Shown: positions 1 to 8,119 of the stretch, one piece after another
Numbering within the stretch: position 1 is the first letter of the stretch
How the letters are laid out: each line of letters opens with the position of its first letter
Origin: Streptomyces sp. NBC_00224
Lineage (GTDB): Bacteria; Actinomycetota; Actinomycetes; Streptomycetales; Streptomycetaceae
Direction of reading: 5' to 3'
DNA: 64,000 nucleotides
Assembly: GCF_041435195.1 (NCBI RefSeq)
Contig: NZ_CP108106.1
Location: 1,488,001 to 1,552,000, forward strand
The notes under the pieces: generated by a model
Database searches by the model: none
Seen by the model: the letters and a program-made list of their open reading frames with translations, nothing else
What the model was told of the DNA's origin: nothing
Made by a program: the position numbers and the translations under genes

Positions 1-7
1 ACGTGAA

Positions 8-42
8 GGGTGCTGCCGGGCCCCGCAGGTCCGGCAGCACCC
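8..42 (-). terminator. stem-loop terminator of AraC gene
   Basis: A perfect 12-bp inverted repeat (8-19 with 31-42, arms beginning GGGTGCTGCC) encloses an 11-nt loop. It lies 28 nt past the stop codon of the AraC-family gene on the minus strand, so it most likely terminates that transcript. There is no clear U-tract, which is usual for Streptomyces terminators. Confidence 0.6.
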
Positions 43-69
43 CTCCTCAGTTGTCGCCTCGGAATGTGG

Positions 70-966
70 TCAGCGGTTGAAGACGCTGGTGCGGCTCCCT
101 TCGACGGCCGCGGTGCCGTCCAGCGGGGTTTGGTTCGCGAGTCCGCACAGCTGCGCGGGTGTCAGGCCCGCCAGCGCCTTGAAGTCGCGGTTCAGATGCG
201 CCTGGTCGTAATAGCCGCACGCCGCCGCGAGTTCGGCGAGCGACCCGTGCGAGCCGTACGGCAGCGTCAGCGCACGCTGGAACCGCAGGATCCGGGCGAC
301 GGACTGCAGCGGCAGACCGATCTGCTCCCGGAAGAGCACCTGCAGACGCCGGCCGCCACGGCCGGTGGCCCCGGCCAGTTCGCCCAGCGTCATCCCGCCG
401 TGGCGCGCACTCAGCCTGCTCCAGGCCTCGGCGACCACGGGGGACGGCACGGGACCGTCGGCCAGCAGGCTCGCCAGGGCGTCGTCGAGGAGCGCCCAGC
501 GTGCCTCCCAGTCGGGTGCCGCGGCGAGCCGTTCGGTCAGCCGCTCCGTCCATCTCTTGCCCAGCAACTCGTCCGGGTGCACGGTCTCGTTCGCCAGATG
601 GTGCATGGATATGCCCAGGCACATATAGGCGCCGAGCGGGGTGAAATCCACTTCGACGGCTTGTCCGGATCCCCGGTAGCCGCCGAGGACGGGTGACGTC
701 CGCAGACCTCCGACCAGCGAGTACCACGCCCCGCCCGCCGATTCGCTCTCACCGGCGCCGAACAGGTGCAGCGGGTCGCCCCAGCCGACGATCATCGTCA
801 CCGTGGCGCCGGGGAGGGTCAGCCTGGCGGGCATCCCTCCCGGTGTGCGGCGGCCCCGGTACTTGACCACCTGGCCCCGCAGCCAGTCGGGTGCCGCTCG
901 TTCCACGCTCTCCCCTCGGTCTTCCTCCTCTCGGTCTTCGGTAATCAAGGATGCTTTGGCCTCCAC
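70..966 (-). CDS. AraC family transcriptional regulator
   Basis: A 298-residue AraC/XylS-type regulator. The last hundred residues carry the two helix-turn-helix units typical of the family: a first HTH beginning MTLGELAGATG and a second with the sequence LAELAAACGYYDQAHLNRDFKALAGLTP-like spacing. The N-terminal part is a ligand-sensing domain without a strong family signature. I chose the GTG at 966 because AGGAGAGGG lies 6 nt upstream; an ATG at 987 is possible but has no ribosome binding site. The open frame continues far upstream, but that is antisense to the divergent phosphatase gene. A stem-loop follows the stop codon. The ligand and targets are unknown. Confidence 0.85.
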   Translation of the reverse strand: MEAKASLITEDREEEDRGESVERAAPDWLRGQVVKYRGRRTPGGMPARLTLPGATVTMIVGWGDPLHLFGAGESESAGGAWYSLVGGLRTSPVLGGYRGSGQAVEVDFTPLGAYMCLGISMHHLANETVHPDELLGKRWTERLTERLAAAPDWEARWALLDDALASLLADGPVPSPVVAEAWSRLSARHGGMTLGELAGATGRGGRRLQVLFREQIGLPLQSVARILRFQRALTLPYGSHGSLAELAAACGYYDQAHLNRDFKALAGLTPAQLCGLANQTPLDGTAAVEGSRTSVFNR

Positions 967-1106
967 CTGCAACCCTCTCCTCACCATGCGCGTGTTCCGC
1001 CGACCGGAATCCGGCAAGGCAGTGCGCCTTCTTACAAGACCAGCGGTCGGCCTCGGCAGCAGTCTGTGATGGCAGAGGTGGTGAAGGCCAGGAACAGCCG
1101 AACCCC

Positions 1107-1165
1107 TGGCCGAATATCGGCCATCGCCCGAATGCCGAGCGCATATGCCCCTGGCCTTCGGCCAG
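1107..1165. repeat. two short perfect hairpins in divergent intergenic region
   Basis: In the 390-nt gap between the divergent AraC and phosphatase genes there are two short perfect inverted repeats: TGGCCGA-ata-TCGGCCA at 1107-1123 and CTGGCC-ttc-GGCCAG at 1151-1165. They share the TGGCC core and are about one helical turn multiple apart. They may be operator half-sites or RNA hairpins. No regulator is identified. Confidence 0.4.
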
Positions 1166-1206
1166 TCGAGCGGTGGTACGACGGGGCCCGGCGGGGCCGG
1201 CCCGGC

Positions 1207-1271
1207 CCGGTCCGTTTCCCTGTTGTCACCCGCCCACGGGGGTGGCGGGTGACAACAGGAAAGCGGACCGG
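1207..1271. repeat. long near-perfect inverted repeat (28-bp arms)
   Basis: Positions 1207-1234 pair with 1244-1271 around a 9-nt loop, with one C/A mismatch and one G/U wobble across 28 bp. The stem sits between two divergent genes, 89 nt before the phosphatase start, which is not where a normal terminator is expected. It could be a leader attenuator, a stray terminator left by gene loss, or the trace of a small palindromic element. The rest of the gap, apart from the two hairpins at 1107-1165, is GC-rich and shows nothing clear. Confidence 0.65.
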
Positions 1272-1359
1272 GGCACGGGAAGGGCGGAACCGCACGGCGA
1301 GGCCCGGCGTCCCTTCGGGCATCCGCGTGATCGCCATCTGCCCCAAAAGGACCTCGCCC

Positions 1360-1983
1360 ATGGCCGGAACGGCTGCCCGCTACCTCTACCTCGCGCGCCA
1401 CGGCGAGGCCCTGCCGGACGAGAGCGGACTGACGGAGAACGGGCGGCGCCAGGCCGTCCTGCTCGGCCGACGACTCCGGGACAGCCCGCTCTCGGCGGTG
1501 CTGCACAGCCCGCTCGCGCGCGCCGCGGAGACCGCGCGCCTGATCCACGGCGAACTCGACGGCGTCCCCATGGAACCGTCGGATCTGGCCGGGGACTACA
1601 TCCCGTACGTGCCCCGCAAGGAGGAGCTGCCGCCCGAGTACGCGGACTCGCTGCTCGAACGGCTCGCCCAGTTCCCTGCCGAGATGAGCGAGCGCGGGCG
1701 CGAGCTGGCGCCCGCCGCCCTCGCGCGGTTCGCCCGGCCCGTGGACGGCGACGAGCCGCGCCACGAGCTGGTCGTCACCCACAACTTCCTCATCGGCTGG
1801 CTCGTCCGGGCCGCGCTCGACGGACCGAAGTGGCGCTGGCAGGGCCTCAACCACGCCAACGCGGCACTGACCGTGATCCGGTACGCGCCCGACCGCCCGG
1901 CCTCCGTCGTCTTCTTCAACGACATGGGGCATCTGCCCGCGGAACTCCACTGGACCGGCTTCCCACCGGAGTTCCGCGTCTGA
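1360..1983 (+). CDS. histidine phosphatase family protein (phosphoglycerate mutase-like)
   Basis: A 207-residue member of the histidine phosphatase superfamily. The catalytic RHG motif is visible near the start (LYLARHGEALPDESGLTENGRRQ), followed by the conserved arginine region HSPLARAAETA and the second catalytic histidine in ELVVTHNFLIGWLV. These enzymes remove phosphate through a phosphohistidine intermediate; the substrate cannot be told from sequence. The ATG at 1360 follows AAAAGGA. The stop codon abuts the broken end of the pseudogene on the opposite strand, so the downstream neighbourhood has been rearranged. Confidence 0.85.
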   Translation: MAGTAARYLYLARHGEALPDESGLTENGRRQAVLLGRRLRDSPLSAVLHSPLARAAETARLIHGELDGVPMEPSDLAGDYIPYVPRKEELPPEYADSLLERLAQFPAEMSERGRELAPAALARFARPVDGDEPRHELVVTHNFLIGWLVRAALDGPKWRWQGLNHANAALTVIRYAPDRPASVVFFNDMGHLPAELHWTGFPPEFRV

Positions 1984-2637
1984 GCGGTCGCGCAGCTCCG
2001 CGCCGATGTCGCTCATCCGCGGGTTCACCAGCGGGGCGCTGTCCGCGTAGAGCGCCCGGTACTGGTTGATGATCCCGTCCAGGACCGGATAGCCGAGGCG
2101 GTCCTCGGCGATGTTGGACTGGTGGATGAAGTGCGGACGGGGGTCGTTGGCGAGCACATGGCCCAGCGCGATCCGGGTCTCCAGCGGCACGATGTAACCG
2201 GCGTACCCCGTCCCGAGGTCGAGCGGCGCGGGCAGACAGGTGCTCGTCCGCGGGTCGGCCTCGCAGATGCCGCTGCCGCCCTGGGCCCGGCTGGTGTAGA
2301 TCCAGTTGTACTCGTCGACCTCGTCGGCCGCCCGGCCCGCGTTGTAGAAGATGTTCATCGGGTAGCGCGACACGGTCAGGGCCGGGCCGATCTGCCGCTG
2401 CACGGGCTCGCGGGACAGGTCCGAGCCGACCCACCGCACCCCGTTGGCCGCGAGCGCGGGGGCGAAGTCGGGGTTGTCGCCGGGCTGCTGCGGCAGCAGC
2501 TTCAGCCCCGAGTGCTCACCGGGGACCATTTCGCTCGGGTCGATCGGCAGGCCGCCGCGCTGCGCCCCCTCCAGGTTGTCGGAGAGCTGCCTGGAGATCA
2601 TCTGACGGGTCACATCGTGCTTCGCCTTGTGGGGCTT
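1981..2637 (-). pseudogene. internal fragment of a secreted protein, possibly Agd3-like polysaccharide deacetylase
   Basis: About 215 codons of sense-looking sequence remain, with the stretches NGVRWVGSDLSREPVQRQ, YPMNIFYNAGRAADEVDEYNW and HFIHQSNIAEDRLGYPVLDG. There is no proper start: the frame opens after a TGA at 2638-2640 and lacks a signal peptide. At the other end the frame runs without a stop straight into the antisense of the phosphatase gene. Both ends of the original gene are therefore missing. The sequence recalls large secreted actinobacterial proteins related to the fungal galactosaminogalactan deacetylase Agd3, but I hold that assignment loosely. It is unlikely to make a functional product. 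Confidence 0.65.
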
Positions 2638-2738
2638 TCAGGGGTCCTATGTGAAACATGACGTGAACCGGTTGCTCGCGGCCAACAGGGCCCGCACCGG
2701 TGCGGATTCCCGGCAGCGACGCGCCGACGGCGGCTGCC

Positions 2739-2778
2739 TATGATCGTTCGAGGGTTCGATCGAGGTGCTGGTCGAACC
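2739..2778 (+). promoter_or_regulatory. candidate -10 box and operator of SDR gene
   Basis: TATGAT at 2739-2744 is a good -10 box, though no matching -35 is seen. Nine bases downstream lies the inverted repeat GGTTCGA (2753-2759) / TCGAACC (2772-2778). The arrangement, an inverted repeat just after the -10 and before the SDR start at 2811, would suit a repressor site. Confidence 0.4.
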
Positions 2779-2810
2779 GCACCGCACACGACCACGGAGG
2801 CTGAACGGGC

Positions 2811-3626
2811 ATGGCTGAACGACAGGTTGTCATCGTCACCGGAGGCGGGACCGGGATCGGCGCCGCCACCGCCCGGCTGCTCGCCGACGCCGGACACCGG
2901 GTGGTCGTGTCCGGGCGCCGCCCCGAGCCCCTGCGCGAGATCGCCGAGGAGACCGGCGCGCTGGCCCACCCCTGCGACATCGGCGACCCGGACGCCGTGC
3001 GGGGTCTGGTGGAGGCGGCGGTCGCGGCGTACGGCCGGCTGGACGGCGTGGTGCTCAACGCCGGGACCGGGCGCAGCGGGGCCGTCGGCGACACCTCGGT
3101 GGAGGACTGGGACCTGGTGATGCGCACCAATCTCACCGGCCCGTTCCTGCTGCTGCGCAGCGCGCTGCCGCATCTGGTCGAGGCCCGCGGGTCCGTGGTC
3201 GCGGTCGCCTCGGTGTCCGCGCTGCGCAACGGGGTGGGCAACGCCGCGTACGCCACGTCGAAGGCCGCGCTGCTCCAGCTGTGCAGCTCGCTCGCGGTCG
3301 ACTACGGGCCGAAGGGGCTGCGCGCCAACACGGTGTGCCCGAGCTGGGTGCGTACGGAGATGGCCGACCGGCGCATGGCGCGGTTCGCCCAGGACGCGGG
3401 CCTCGCGGACGTCGACGCGGCGTACGAGACGGCCACCCGGCTGCTGCCCGCCCAGCGCCCGGGTGAGCCGCGTGAAGTCGCCGAGGCCATCGCGTGGCTG
3501 CTCTCCCCCGCGGCGTCGTTCGTGAACGGCGCGACGCTCACCGTCGACGGCGGGGTGACGGCGCTCGACCCCGGGACCGTGCCCTTCGGGTTCCACGTCG
3601 AGCGCCGCGGGGACGCGACCGGCTGA
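2811..3626 (+). CDS. SDR family NAD(P)-dependent oxidoreductase
   Basis: A 271-residue classical short-chain dehydrogenase. The nucleotide-binding TGGGTGIG is at residues 10-17, NAG at 83-85, and the catalytic Ser/Tyr/Lys set is complete, with YATSK at 147-151. The C-terminal FVNGATLTVDGG is the usual end of the family. It should be a cytoplasmic NAD(P)H-dependent oxidoreductase acting on an alcohol or ketone; the substrate is unknown. GGAGG lies 11 nt before the ATG, and an inverted repeat at 2753-2778 may be its operator. It converges with the LuxR-family gene, with 19 nt between the stop codons. Confidence 0.88.
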   Translation: MAERQVVIVTGGGTGIGAATARLLADAGHRVVVSGRRPEPLREIAEETGALAHPCDIGDPDAVRGLVEAAVAAYGRLDGVVLNAGTGRSGAVGDTSVEDWDLVMRTNLTGPFLLLRSALPHLVEARGSVVAVASVSALRNGVGNAAYATSKAALLQLCSSLAVDYGPKGLRANTVCPSWVRTEMADRRMARFAQDAGLADVDAAYETATRLLPAQRPGEPREVAEAIAWLLSPAASFVNGATLTVDGGVTALDPGTVPFGFHVERRGDATG

Positions 3627-3645
3627 GGCCCGTTCTGACGATCCG

Positions 3646-4677
3646 TCAGGCAAGGCCGGTGAGGAGCTCCTCGCGGCTGTTGACGCCCGTCTTGCGGTAG
3701 ATCGCCTTGAGGTGGTCGTTGACCGTGTGCGGTGACAGGTCGAGCCGGCGGGCGATGTGCTTGGTCGGCAGGCCCTGGAGCACTTCCTGCATGACGGTCC
3801 GCTCCCGGGTGGTGATCCCGTACCAGACGGAGACGGCCGGCAACAGCAGGCGGCCCGGGGCCGGTTGGATCGTGACGGCCACCGCGCCCGCCTCCGGGCC
3901 TTCGAGCAGCTGGCCGTGGAGCGCGATCCAGCCGTCCCGGGTGGGGACGCGGCTCAGCGCCTGGCCGCCCGCGCGCCGGGCGAGGTGGGCGATGTTCCAG
4001 ACGGTGGCGGTCAGGTCCCTCTCGTCGGCCGAGGTGCCCACGGGGGCCAGCAGCCGCATCCACTCGTGCGCCGAGGGCGTGGCCGAGGTGACCTTGTCGT
4101 CGGCGCCGACGACCGCGACGCCGGGCGAGAGGCTGTAGCGCGACGGCCGCAGCGGCGTAGCGGCCACGAACCGCTTCAGTGCGGCGGCGAGCGGCTCGGC
4201 GAGCGTCTGCGCATGGGCCGCCTCGGCGGCCGAGAAGGGCCGACCGCCCCTCTCCCGTACGAGGATCAGGCCGCCCCAGGCGACGCGCGCGTGGGTGAGC
4301 CCGATGCGCATCTCGCTGTCGAACCCTTCGGGGACGCTGACGTTGTGCAGCCGCACGCTGTGCCGGTAGCGGGCCGCGCCGAGGCCGGCCACGCCGACCT
4401 TGGCGGGGCCCGCGACGAGCCGTTCGAAGGGGTGCCGCTCGGCTCCGGCGGCGTCGTCGAGCGCCATCCGGCGCGAGGCGGCCTCGCTGTAGTCGTGTTC
4501 CTCGGTGAAAAGGCAGCTGGCTCTGTTCAGCGGGTCGAGCCCGGCCAGCATGTAGCCGTCGTGCGGCACGATGCGCCCCAGCTCGTCCGAGAGCGCCCGC
4601 CCGAGATCCGGCACGGTCACCGCGTCCGACGCCTCGGCCGACAGGGCACGAAAGATCGCTTCAACTCCCCCGGTCAC
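3646..4677 (-). CDS. LuxR family transcriptional regulator
   Basis: A 343-residue regulator with a GAF-like N-terminal half and a C-terminal LuxR-type helix-turn-helix. The DNA-binding domain is in the last 60 residues: ITTRERTVMQEVLQGLPTKHIARRLDLS and HTVNDHLKAIYRKTGVNSREEL. There is no receiver-domain aspartate pattern, so it is not an obvious response regulator. The GTG at 4677 is chosen because it begins the conserved region (VTGGVEAIFRALS); an upstream ATG would add a proline-rich stretch with no support. It converges with the SDR gene, and a functional link is possible but unproven. Confidence 0.82.
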   Translation of the reverse strand: MTGGVEAIFRALSAEASDAVTVPDLGRALSDELGRIVPHDGYMLAGLDPLNRASCLFTEEHDYSEAASRRMALDDAAGAERHPFERLVAGPAKVGVAGLGAARYRHSVRLHNVSVPEGFDSEMRIGLTHARVAWGGLILVRERGGRPFSAAEAAHAQTLAEPLAAALKRFVAATPLRPSRYSLSPGVAVVGADDKVTSATPSAHEWMRLLAPVGTSADERDLTATVWNIAHLARRAGGQALSRVPTRDGWIALHGQLLEGPEAGAVAVTIQPAPGRLLLPAVSVWYGITTRERTVMQEVLQGLPTKHIARRLDLSPHTVNDHLKAIYRKTGVNSREELLTGLA

Positions 4678-4908
4678 CCCACGAGCGTAGCCCGTGGCCG
4701 TCGTGGAATCGCGGCAATTTCCGCCGGTCCATGGCCACTTGGCCGGAAGACGTCCGACGGTCCGCACGTCAACCCCTCAGTTCTGGGGATTCCGGACGAT
4801 CCACGGCCGGAGCACAGTCGTTGAGCCGGCCGCGTCGCACCGCGTCTCCACTAACCGCGCCGCTGTTCCAGGTGTTCCCAGGTGCTCCAGGACATGAAGG
4901 AGAAGGCC

Positions 4909-5280
4909 GTGACCGATCAGTCTCAGACGCGCCGAGGCGTCATCAGGGCCGCCGGCGGTGCGGCCCTGGCCGCCGGAGCGATGGCGCTCGCCGCGCCCGC
5001 GGCACAAGCCGCCCCGCACCACGGCACCAAGTCCGCCCCGGCGGTGCCGCCCGGCGCCGCCGCCCACAACGAAGTGAGGGCCGCCATGGGACTGCCGATC
5101 CCGGACGAGGTAACCGCGTACCAGAACAACTGGAGATTCTGCAATCACTGCTTCGGCCTCTGGTGGAACGGCGCCCCGACCAACGGCGCCTGCCCCTCCA
5201 GGAACTCCCCCGACGGCCAGCACCACGGCCCCGGCAGCTGGAACTTCATCCTGCCGGCGAACCCGGCCGAGCACATCTGA
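4909..5280 (+). CDS. small Tat-exported protein with zinc-ribbon-like repeat
   Basis: A 123-residue protein. The start GTG at 4909 is set by AAGGAG about eight bases upstream. The N-terminus has a twin-arginine signal (TRRGVIRAAGG followed by an alanine-rich core and cleavage near AQAAP). The mature part contains one WRFCNHCFGLWWNG...CPS...H..GSWNF unit; single or tandem copies of this Cys/His/aromatic unit occur in many secreted actinobacterial proteins. Its role is not known; binding of metal or a surface ligand is a guess. It converges with the beta-helix protein gene and shares the terminator between them. Confidence 0.72.
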   Translation: MTDQSQTRRGVIRAAGGAALAAGAMALAAPAAQAAPHHGTKSAPAVPPGAAAHNEVRAAMGLPIPDEVTAYQNNWRFCNHCFGLWWNGAPTNGACPSRNSPDGQHHGPGSWNFILPANPAEHI

Positions 5281-5303
5281 CATCGGACCCCCCTCAGAAA
5301 AGA

Positions 5304-5341
5304 GGGCGGCGGCACGGCTACACATGGCCGTGCCGCCGCCC
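5304..5341. terminator. bidirectional stem-loop terminator
   Basis: A perfect 15-bp GC-rich stem (5304-5318 with 5327-5341, loop TACACATG) sits between two convergent genes and is preceded by an A-run on the plus strand. It can serve both the Tat-exported protein gene and the beta-helix protein gene. Confidence 0.85.
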
Positions 5342-5345
5342 GGCG

Positions 5346-7571
5346 TCAGGGACCCGAGACCAGGTTCACCACGTTGTTCGAGGAGTTGGCGGTCCCTCCG
5401 GTGTTGTTGATGACGTGGTTGATCGTCCCCGTGCCGCCCAGCGAGACCGTCACCATGTCGTGGAAGCGGACCCCCGCCGTGCCCGGCGCCTCGAAGGAGC
5501 GCTCGGCCACCACCGACGGATTGGCGTTGAAGTAGCAGTAGCTGCCGAGGCCCCACGCCTCGTGGCCGGTCACCGAGCTCGCGACCTTGTACGCGTCGTA
5601 GCCCCGGGTCGAACCGTTCATCCACGCGGCCTGGTTCGGCGGGTCGTACGGCATCTCGTTCTGGAAGAAGTACGTACGGCCGCCGTTGCCGTTCCAGAGC
5701 ACCTGGTGCTGCTGGTAGTGCTCGACGAACAGGCCGTACATCGTCACGTCACTGCCGTTGACGACCAGCCCGTTCGCGGCCGTGTTGCTGGTCCAGCCGA
5801 CACCGCTACCGTGGTCGGCGCGCCACAGCCACATGTGGTCCCCGATGACGTCCGAGCTGTTGATCACCAGGCTCTGGGTGGCCCTGCCGACGCCCGCCCC
5901 GCCGATGCGGAAGAAGACGTCGTGCAGTGAGGTCGGGTCGGCGGTGTGGCGGGCGGTCGCGCCCGGGGTGCCCACCCGCATCAGGAGCGCGGAGTTCGTG
6001 GGCCCGGCGTCGACGAGCAGTCCGGCAACCTTCACCCCGTCGACGTCCGCGATGTTCATCGCGGTGATGCCGTTGTCGGGGACCAGGGTGGCAAGGCCCA
6101 GGCCGAGCACGACGGTGTCCGGGCGGTTCACCTCGATGGTCTGGTTCAGGTGGTAGACGCCCGGCGTGAACAGCAGGTTCTTGCCCTGGGCCAGCGCGCC
6201 GTTGATGTCCGCCGCCGTGGCGCCGGGCTTGACGACGTAGAACTGGTCGATCGGGAGCGAGGTGCCCGCCGGGTTGCCGTTCGCCCAGGTCGTGCCCTGG
6301 GCGGCGGTGCGCAGCGCGGGGACGAACACCTTGTACGCGCCCGCCGCGTCCACGTACAGGAACGGCTTCTCGCGGATCACGGGGCTCTGCGCCACCGTGG
6401 TGTAGGGCGGGCTGGGGAAGGTGTTGGCCGGGGCGTTGGTGTCGCCGACGAAGACCATGTTCCAGTTCGAGCCGTTCCAGCTGCCCCACTGGCTGTTGCG
6501 CGAGAGCCACTGCTGCTGCGAACCGGACCGCACCTGGCCGTCGATCTTGGAGTCGGCCATGAACCCGCCGCTCGACCAGCCACCGTCGTCCAGCTGGAGG
6601 TCTCCGCGCACGTGCATACGGCGGTACGGGGCGGCCTGCGAGACGGCCCACCGGTCGCTGCCGCCGCCCGGGGTGACCGACAGGTTCTCGGCGGAGCGCC
6701 AGAAGTTCTGGGTGGCGTTGCCCTGGAACCAGTCAGCCTCGGCGTGCACCGCGCCGTTGATGGTCACCGCGTCCGGCGACAGACCGAGCCCGGCCACCTG
6801 GGTGTAGAAGCCGACGTTGGCGTCCACGTTGTAGCTGCCCGGCTTGAAGAGCAGGGCATAGCGCTGGGCGCCGAACTGATTGGACTCCTGCTGGCCGAAG
6901 ACCTGGTTGAGCCTGCTCTGGACGGTGGCCGAGGACATCGACGGGTCGAAGACGGACACATTGGGGCCGAGGTCGGGATTGCCTCCACCCGGTGGCTGTG
7001 TGTCGACGGGGCCGACGTGGAACGACTGGGCCGCGCTGCCGTTGCACGCGTACTGCTGCATGCGCGCCCCGTCGGCCGTCGAGGCGCCCGGGACGTCGAG
7101 GCACTTGCCGCTGTGGCGATTGACGAAGTGGTAGGTCCCCGCGGCCTCTTCGACGGGCTTCCACTGCTGGTTGCCGCCGCCGCTGTACGTCCAGAGCTGG
7201 ATCGGGGCGCCGTCCGCGGTGGAGACGTCGGTGACGTCCCAGGCCTTGGTGGCGTCGTTGCGGTTGTCCACCCGTACATAGCCGTCGCCGGCGTCCTGGA
7301 ACCGCCACTGCTGCGCGGTGGTCGCGTTGCAGCCGTACTGCTGGACGGCGGTGCCGTCGGCGGTACCGGCCGACGCCGCGTCCACGCACTTGCCGCTGTG
7401 CTGGGCGGACACGGTGACCCACCCCGTCGGCAGCGGCGCGGCTTCGGCCCTGGGGGCGGCGACGGCACCGGTGGTCAAGGAGGCTGCGAGCGCGCCGACG
7501 GCCACCAGTGATGCGGCTCTGCCACGCGCGCTCCGACGGTCGGGCGGAGTGGGGGTTGCGGGAATGGTCAT
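5346..7571 (-). CDS. secreted ricin-type lectin plus right-handed beta-helix protein
   Basis: A 741-residue secreted protein. A Sec signal peptide spans roughly residues 1-45 (cleavage near AEAAP). Residues about 48-190 form a ricin-type beta-trefoil (CBM13-like) with repeated QxW motifs (TTAQQWRF, NQQWKP, AAQSFHV). The rest, from about 200, is a long domain of the parallel beta-helix kind often mis-named adenylyl cyclase or coagulation factor 5/8 in Streptomyces annotation, with stretches such as LLFKPGSYNVDANVGFYTQ and RPDTVVLGLGLATLVP. It probably binds and perhaps cleaves a polysaccharide outside the cell. The ATG follows AAAGGGTGAGG. Its promoter has a DasR-type operator upstream, which fits a sugar-polymer role. 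Confidence 0.85.
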   Translation of the reverse strand: MTIPATPTPPDRRSARGRAASLVAVGALAASLTTGAVAAPRAEAAPLPTGWVTVSAQHSGKCVDAASAGTADGTAVQQYGCNATTAQQWRFQDAGDGYVRVDNRNDATKAWDVTDVSTADGAPIQLWTYSGGGNQQWKPVEEAAGTYHFVNRHSGKCLDVPGASTADGARMQQYACNGSAAQSFHVGPVDTQPPGGGNPDLGPNVSVFDPSMSSATVQSRLNQVFGQQESNQFGAQRYALLFKPGSYNVDANVGFYTQVAGLGLSPDAVTINGAVHAEADWFQGNATQNFWRSAENLSVTPGGGSDRWAVSQAAPYRRMHVRGDLQLDDGGWSSGGFMADSKIDGQVRSGSQQQWLSRNSQWGSWNGSNWNMVFVGDTNAPANTFPSPPYTTVAQSPVIREKPFLYVDAAGAYKVFVPALRTAAQGTTWANGNPAGTSLPIDQFYVVKPGATAADINGALAQGKNLLFTPGVYHLNQTIEVNRPDTVVLGLGLATLVPDNGITAMNIADVDGVKVAGLLVDAGPTNSALLMRVGTPGATARHTADPTSLHDVFFRIGGAGVGRATQSLVINSSDVIGDHMWLWRADHGSGVGWTSNTAANGLVVNGSDVTMYGLFVEHYQQHQVLWNGNGGRTYFFQNEMPYDPPNQAAWMNGSTRGYDAYKVASSVTGHEAWGLGSYCYFNANPSVVAERSFEAPGTAGVRFHDMVTVSLGGTGTINHVINNTGGTANSSNNVVNLVSGP

Positions 7572-7596
7572 GGCCTCACCCTTTCTTCAAGGCGTG

Positions 7597-7625
7597 AAGT
7601 TAGAGCTCCACCATGGACACGTCAA
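7597..7625 (-). promoter_or_regulatory. sigma-70-like promoter of beta-helix protein gene
   Basis: On the minus strand TTGACG (7620-7625) and TAACTT (7597-7602) are 17 bp apart, a good match to a housekeeping promoter. It lies 26 nt before the start codon, which leaves room for a short leader with the ribosome binding site. Confidence 0.6.
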
Positions 7626-7643
7626 GGGTTCAGACCTCGAACG

Positions 7644-7659
7644 TCTGGTCTGCACCAGG
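7644..7659. promoter_or_regulatory. DasR-responsive-element-like operator
   Basis: TCTGGTCTGCACCAGG matches 12 of 16 positions of the commonly quoted dre consensus ACTGGTCTAGACCAGT, with both CTGGT and ACCAG arms intact. It lies directly upstream of the -35 box of the lectin/beta-helix gene. A second inverted repeat, CAGAC-N7-GTCTG (7631-7647), overlaps it. DasR is the GntR-family regulator of N-acetylglucosamine and chitin metabolism in Streptomyces; its control here is inferred only from the motif. Confidence 0.5.
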
Positions 7660-8119
7660 GGCTTGACAAGTTGTTAGCTCACCACTTAAGTCACGTAGTG
7701 AAATAAGAGGGTTCCGCTAAGGTGTAGACCAATTCGGCCCGCCTTTGGCGATCTTGCGTTCAATAAATGAACGAACATTCCACCTTTTCCATCAACACGC
7801 CGTATTCCTTGAATGCAATGACCGGCGACCAGACCACATGGGCACCTCTCGACGAGCACTACCCACCTGAGCTGCGAGACTGCAATTCAGCCTCTCGTCA
7901 AATTGACGAACCATCAGCAATCGCCCAGCAAAGCAAAAAGCAGCCGTAAGCCCGTTTCACCCCGTATTGCCGGGCAGATTAAGCCCCTCCCACCCGTATC
8001 CGAAAATTCCGTTGTCATCTCGTTAAGGGCTAACTTCTTGACGTCACCGCAGGGGCAGGGTTGGCTTCCAGCCACCTCGGCCGAAATTTATGCGGCCATG
8101 TCAGGGAGGTTGTTTTTAA
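7660..8119. other. AT-rich intergenic region between divergent genes
   Basis: This 460-nt stretch is markedly richer in A and T than its surroundings. A 60-codon open frame at 7767-7949 has no ribosome binding site and codon use unlike the neighbouring genes, so I do not call it. Candidate control elements of the sugar-binding gene are TTGACG at 8038-8043 and a small GTTA-AGGGC-TAAC palindrome around 8021-8033. Nothing else is recognised. Confidence 0.5.

Noticed and set aside
181..230. Possible TTA codon in the AraC gene near GTAATAG
   Set aside because: The TTA triplet is out of frame; the codons are TAT TAC (two tyrosines).
70..2613. 847-codon open frame on the minus strand joining the AraC regulator to the upstream remnant
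   Set aside because: The middle third is antisense to the histidine phosphatase gene and reads as nonsense; only the two ends carry recognisable protein.
7767..7949. 60-codon frame in the AT-rich gap
   Set aside because: No ribosome binding site, low-GC codon use and no recognisable sequence; likely chance in AT-rich DNA.
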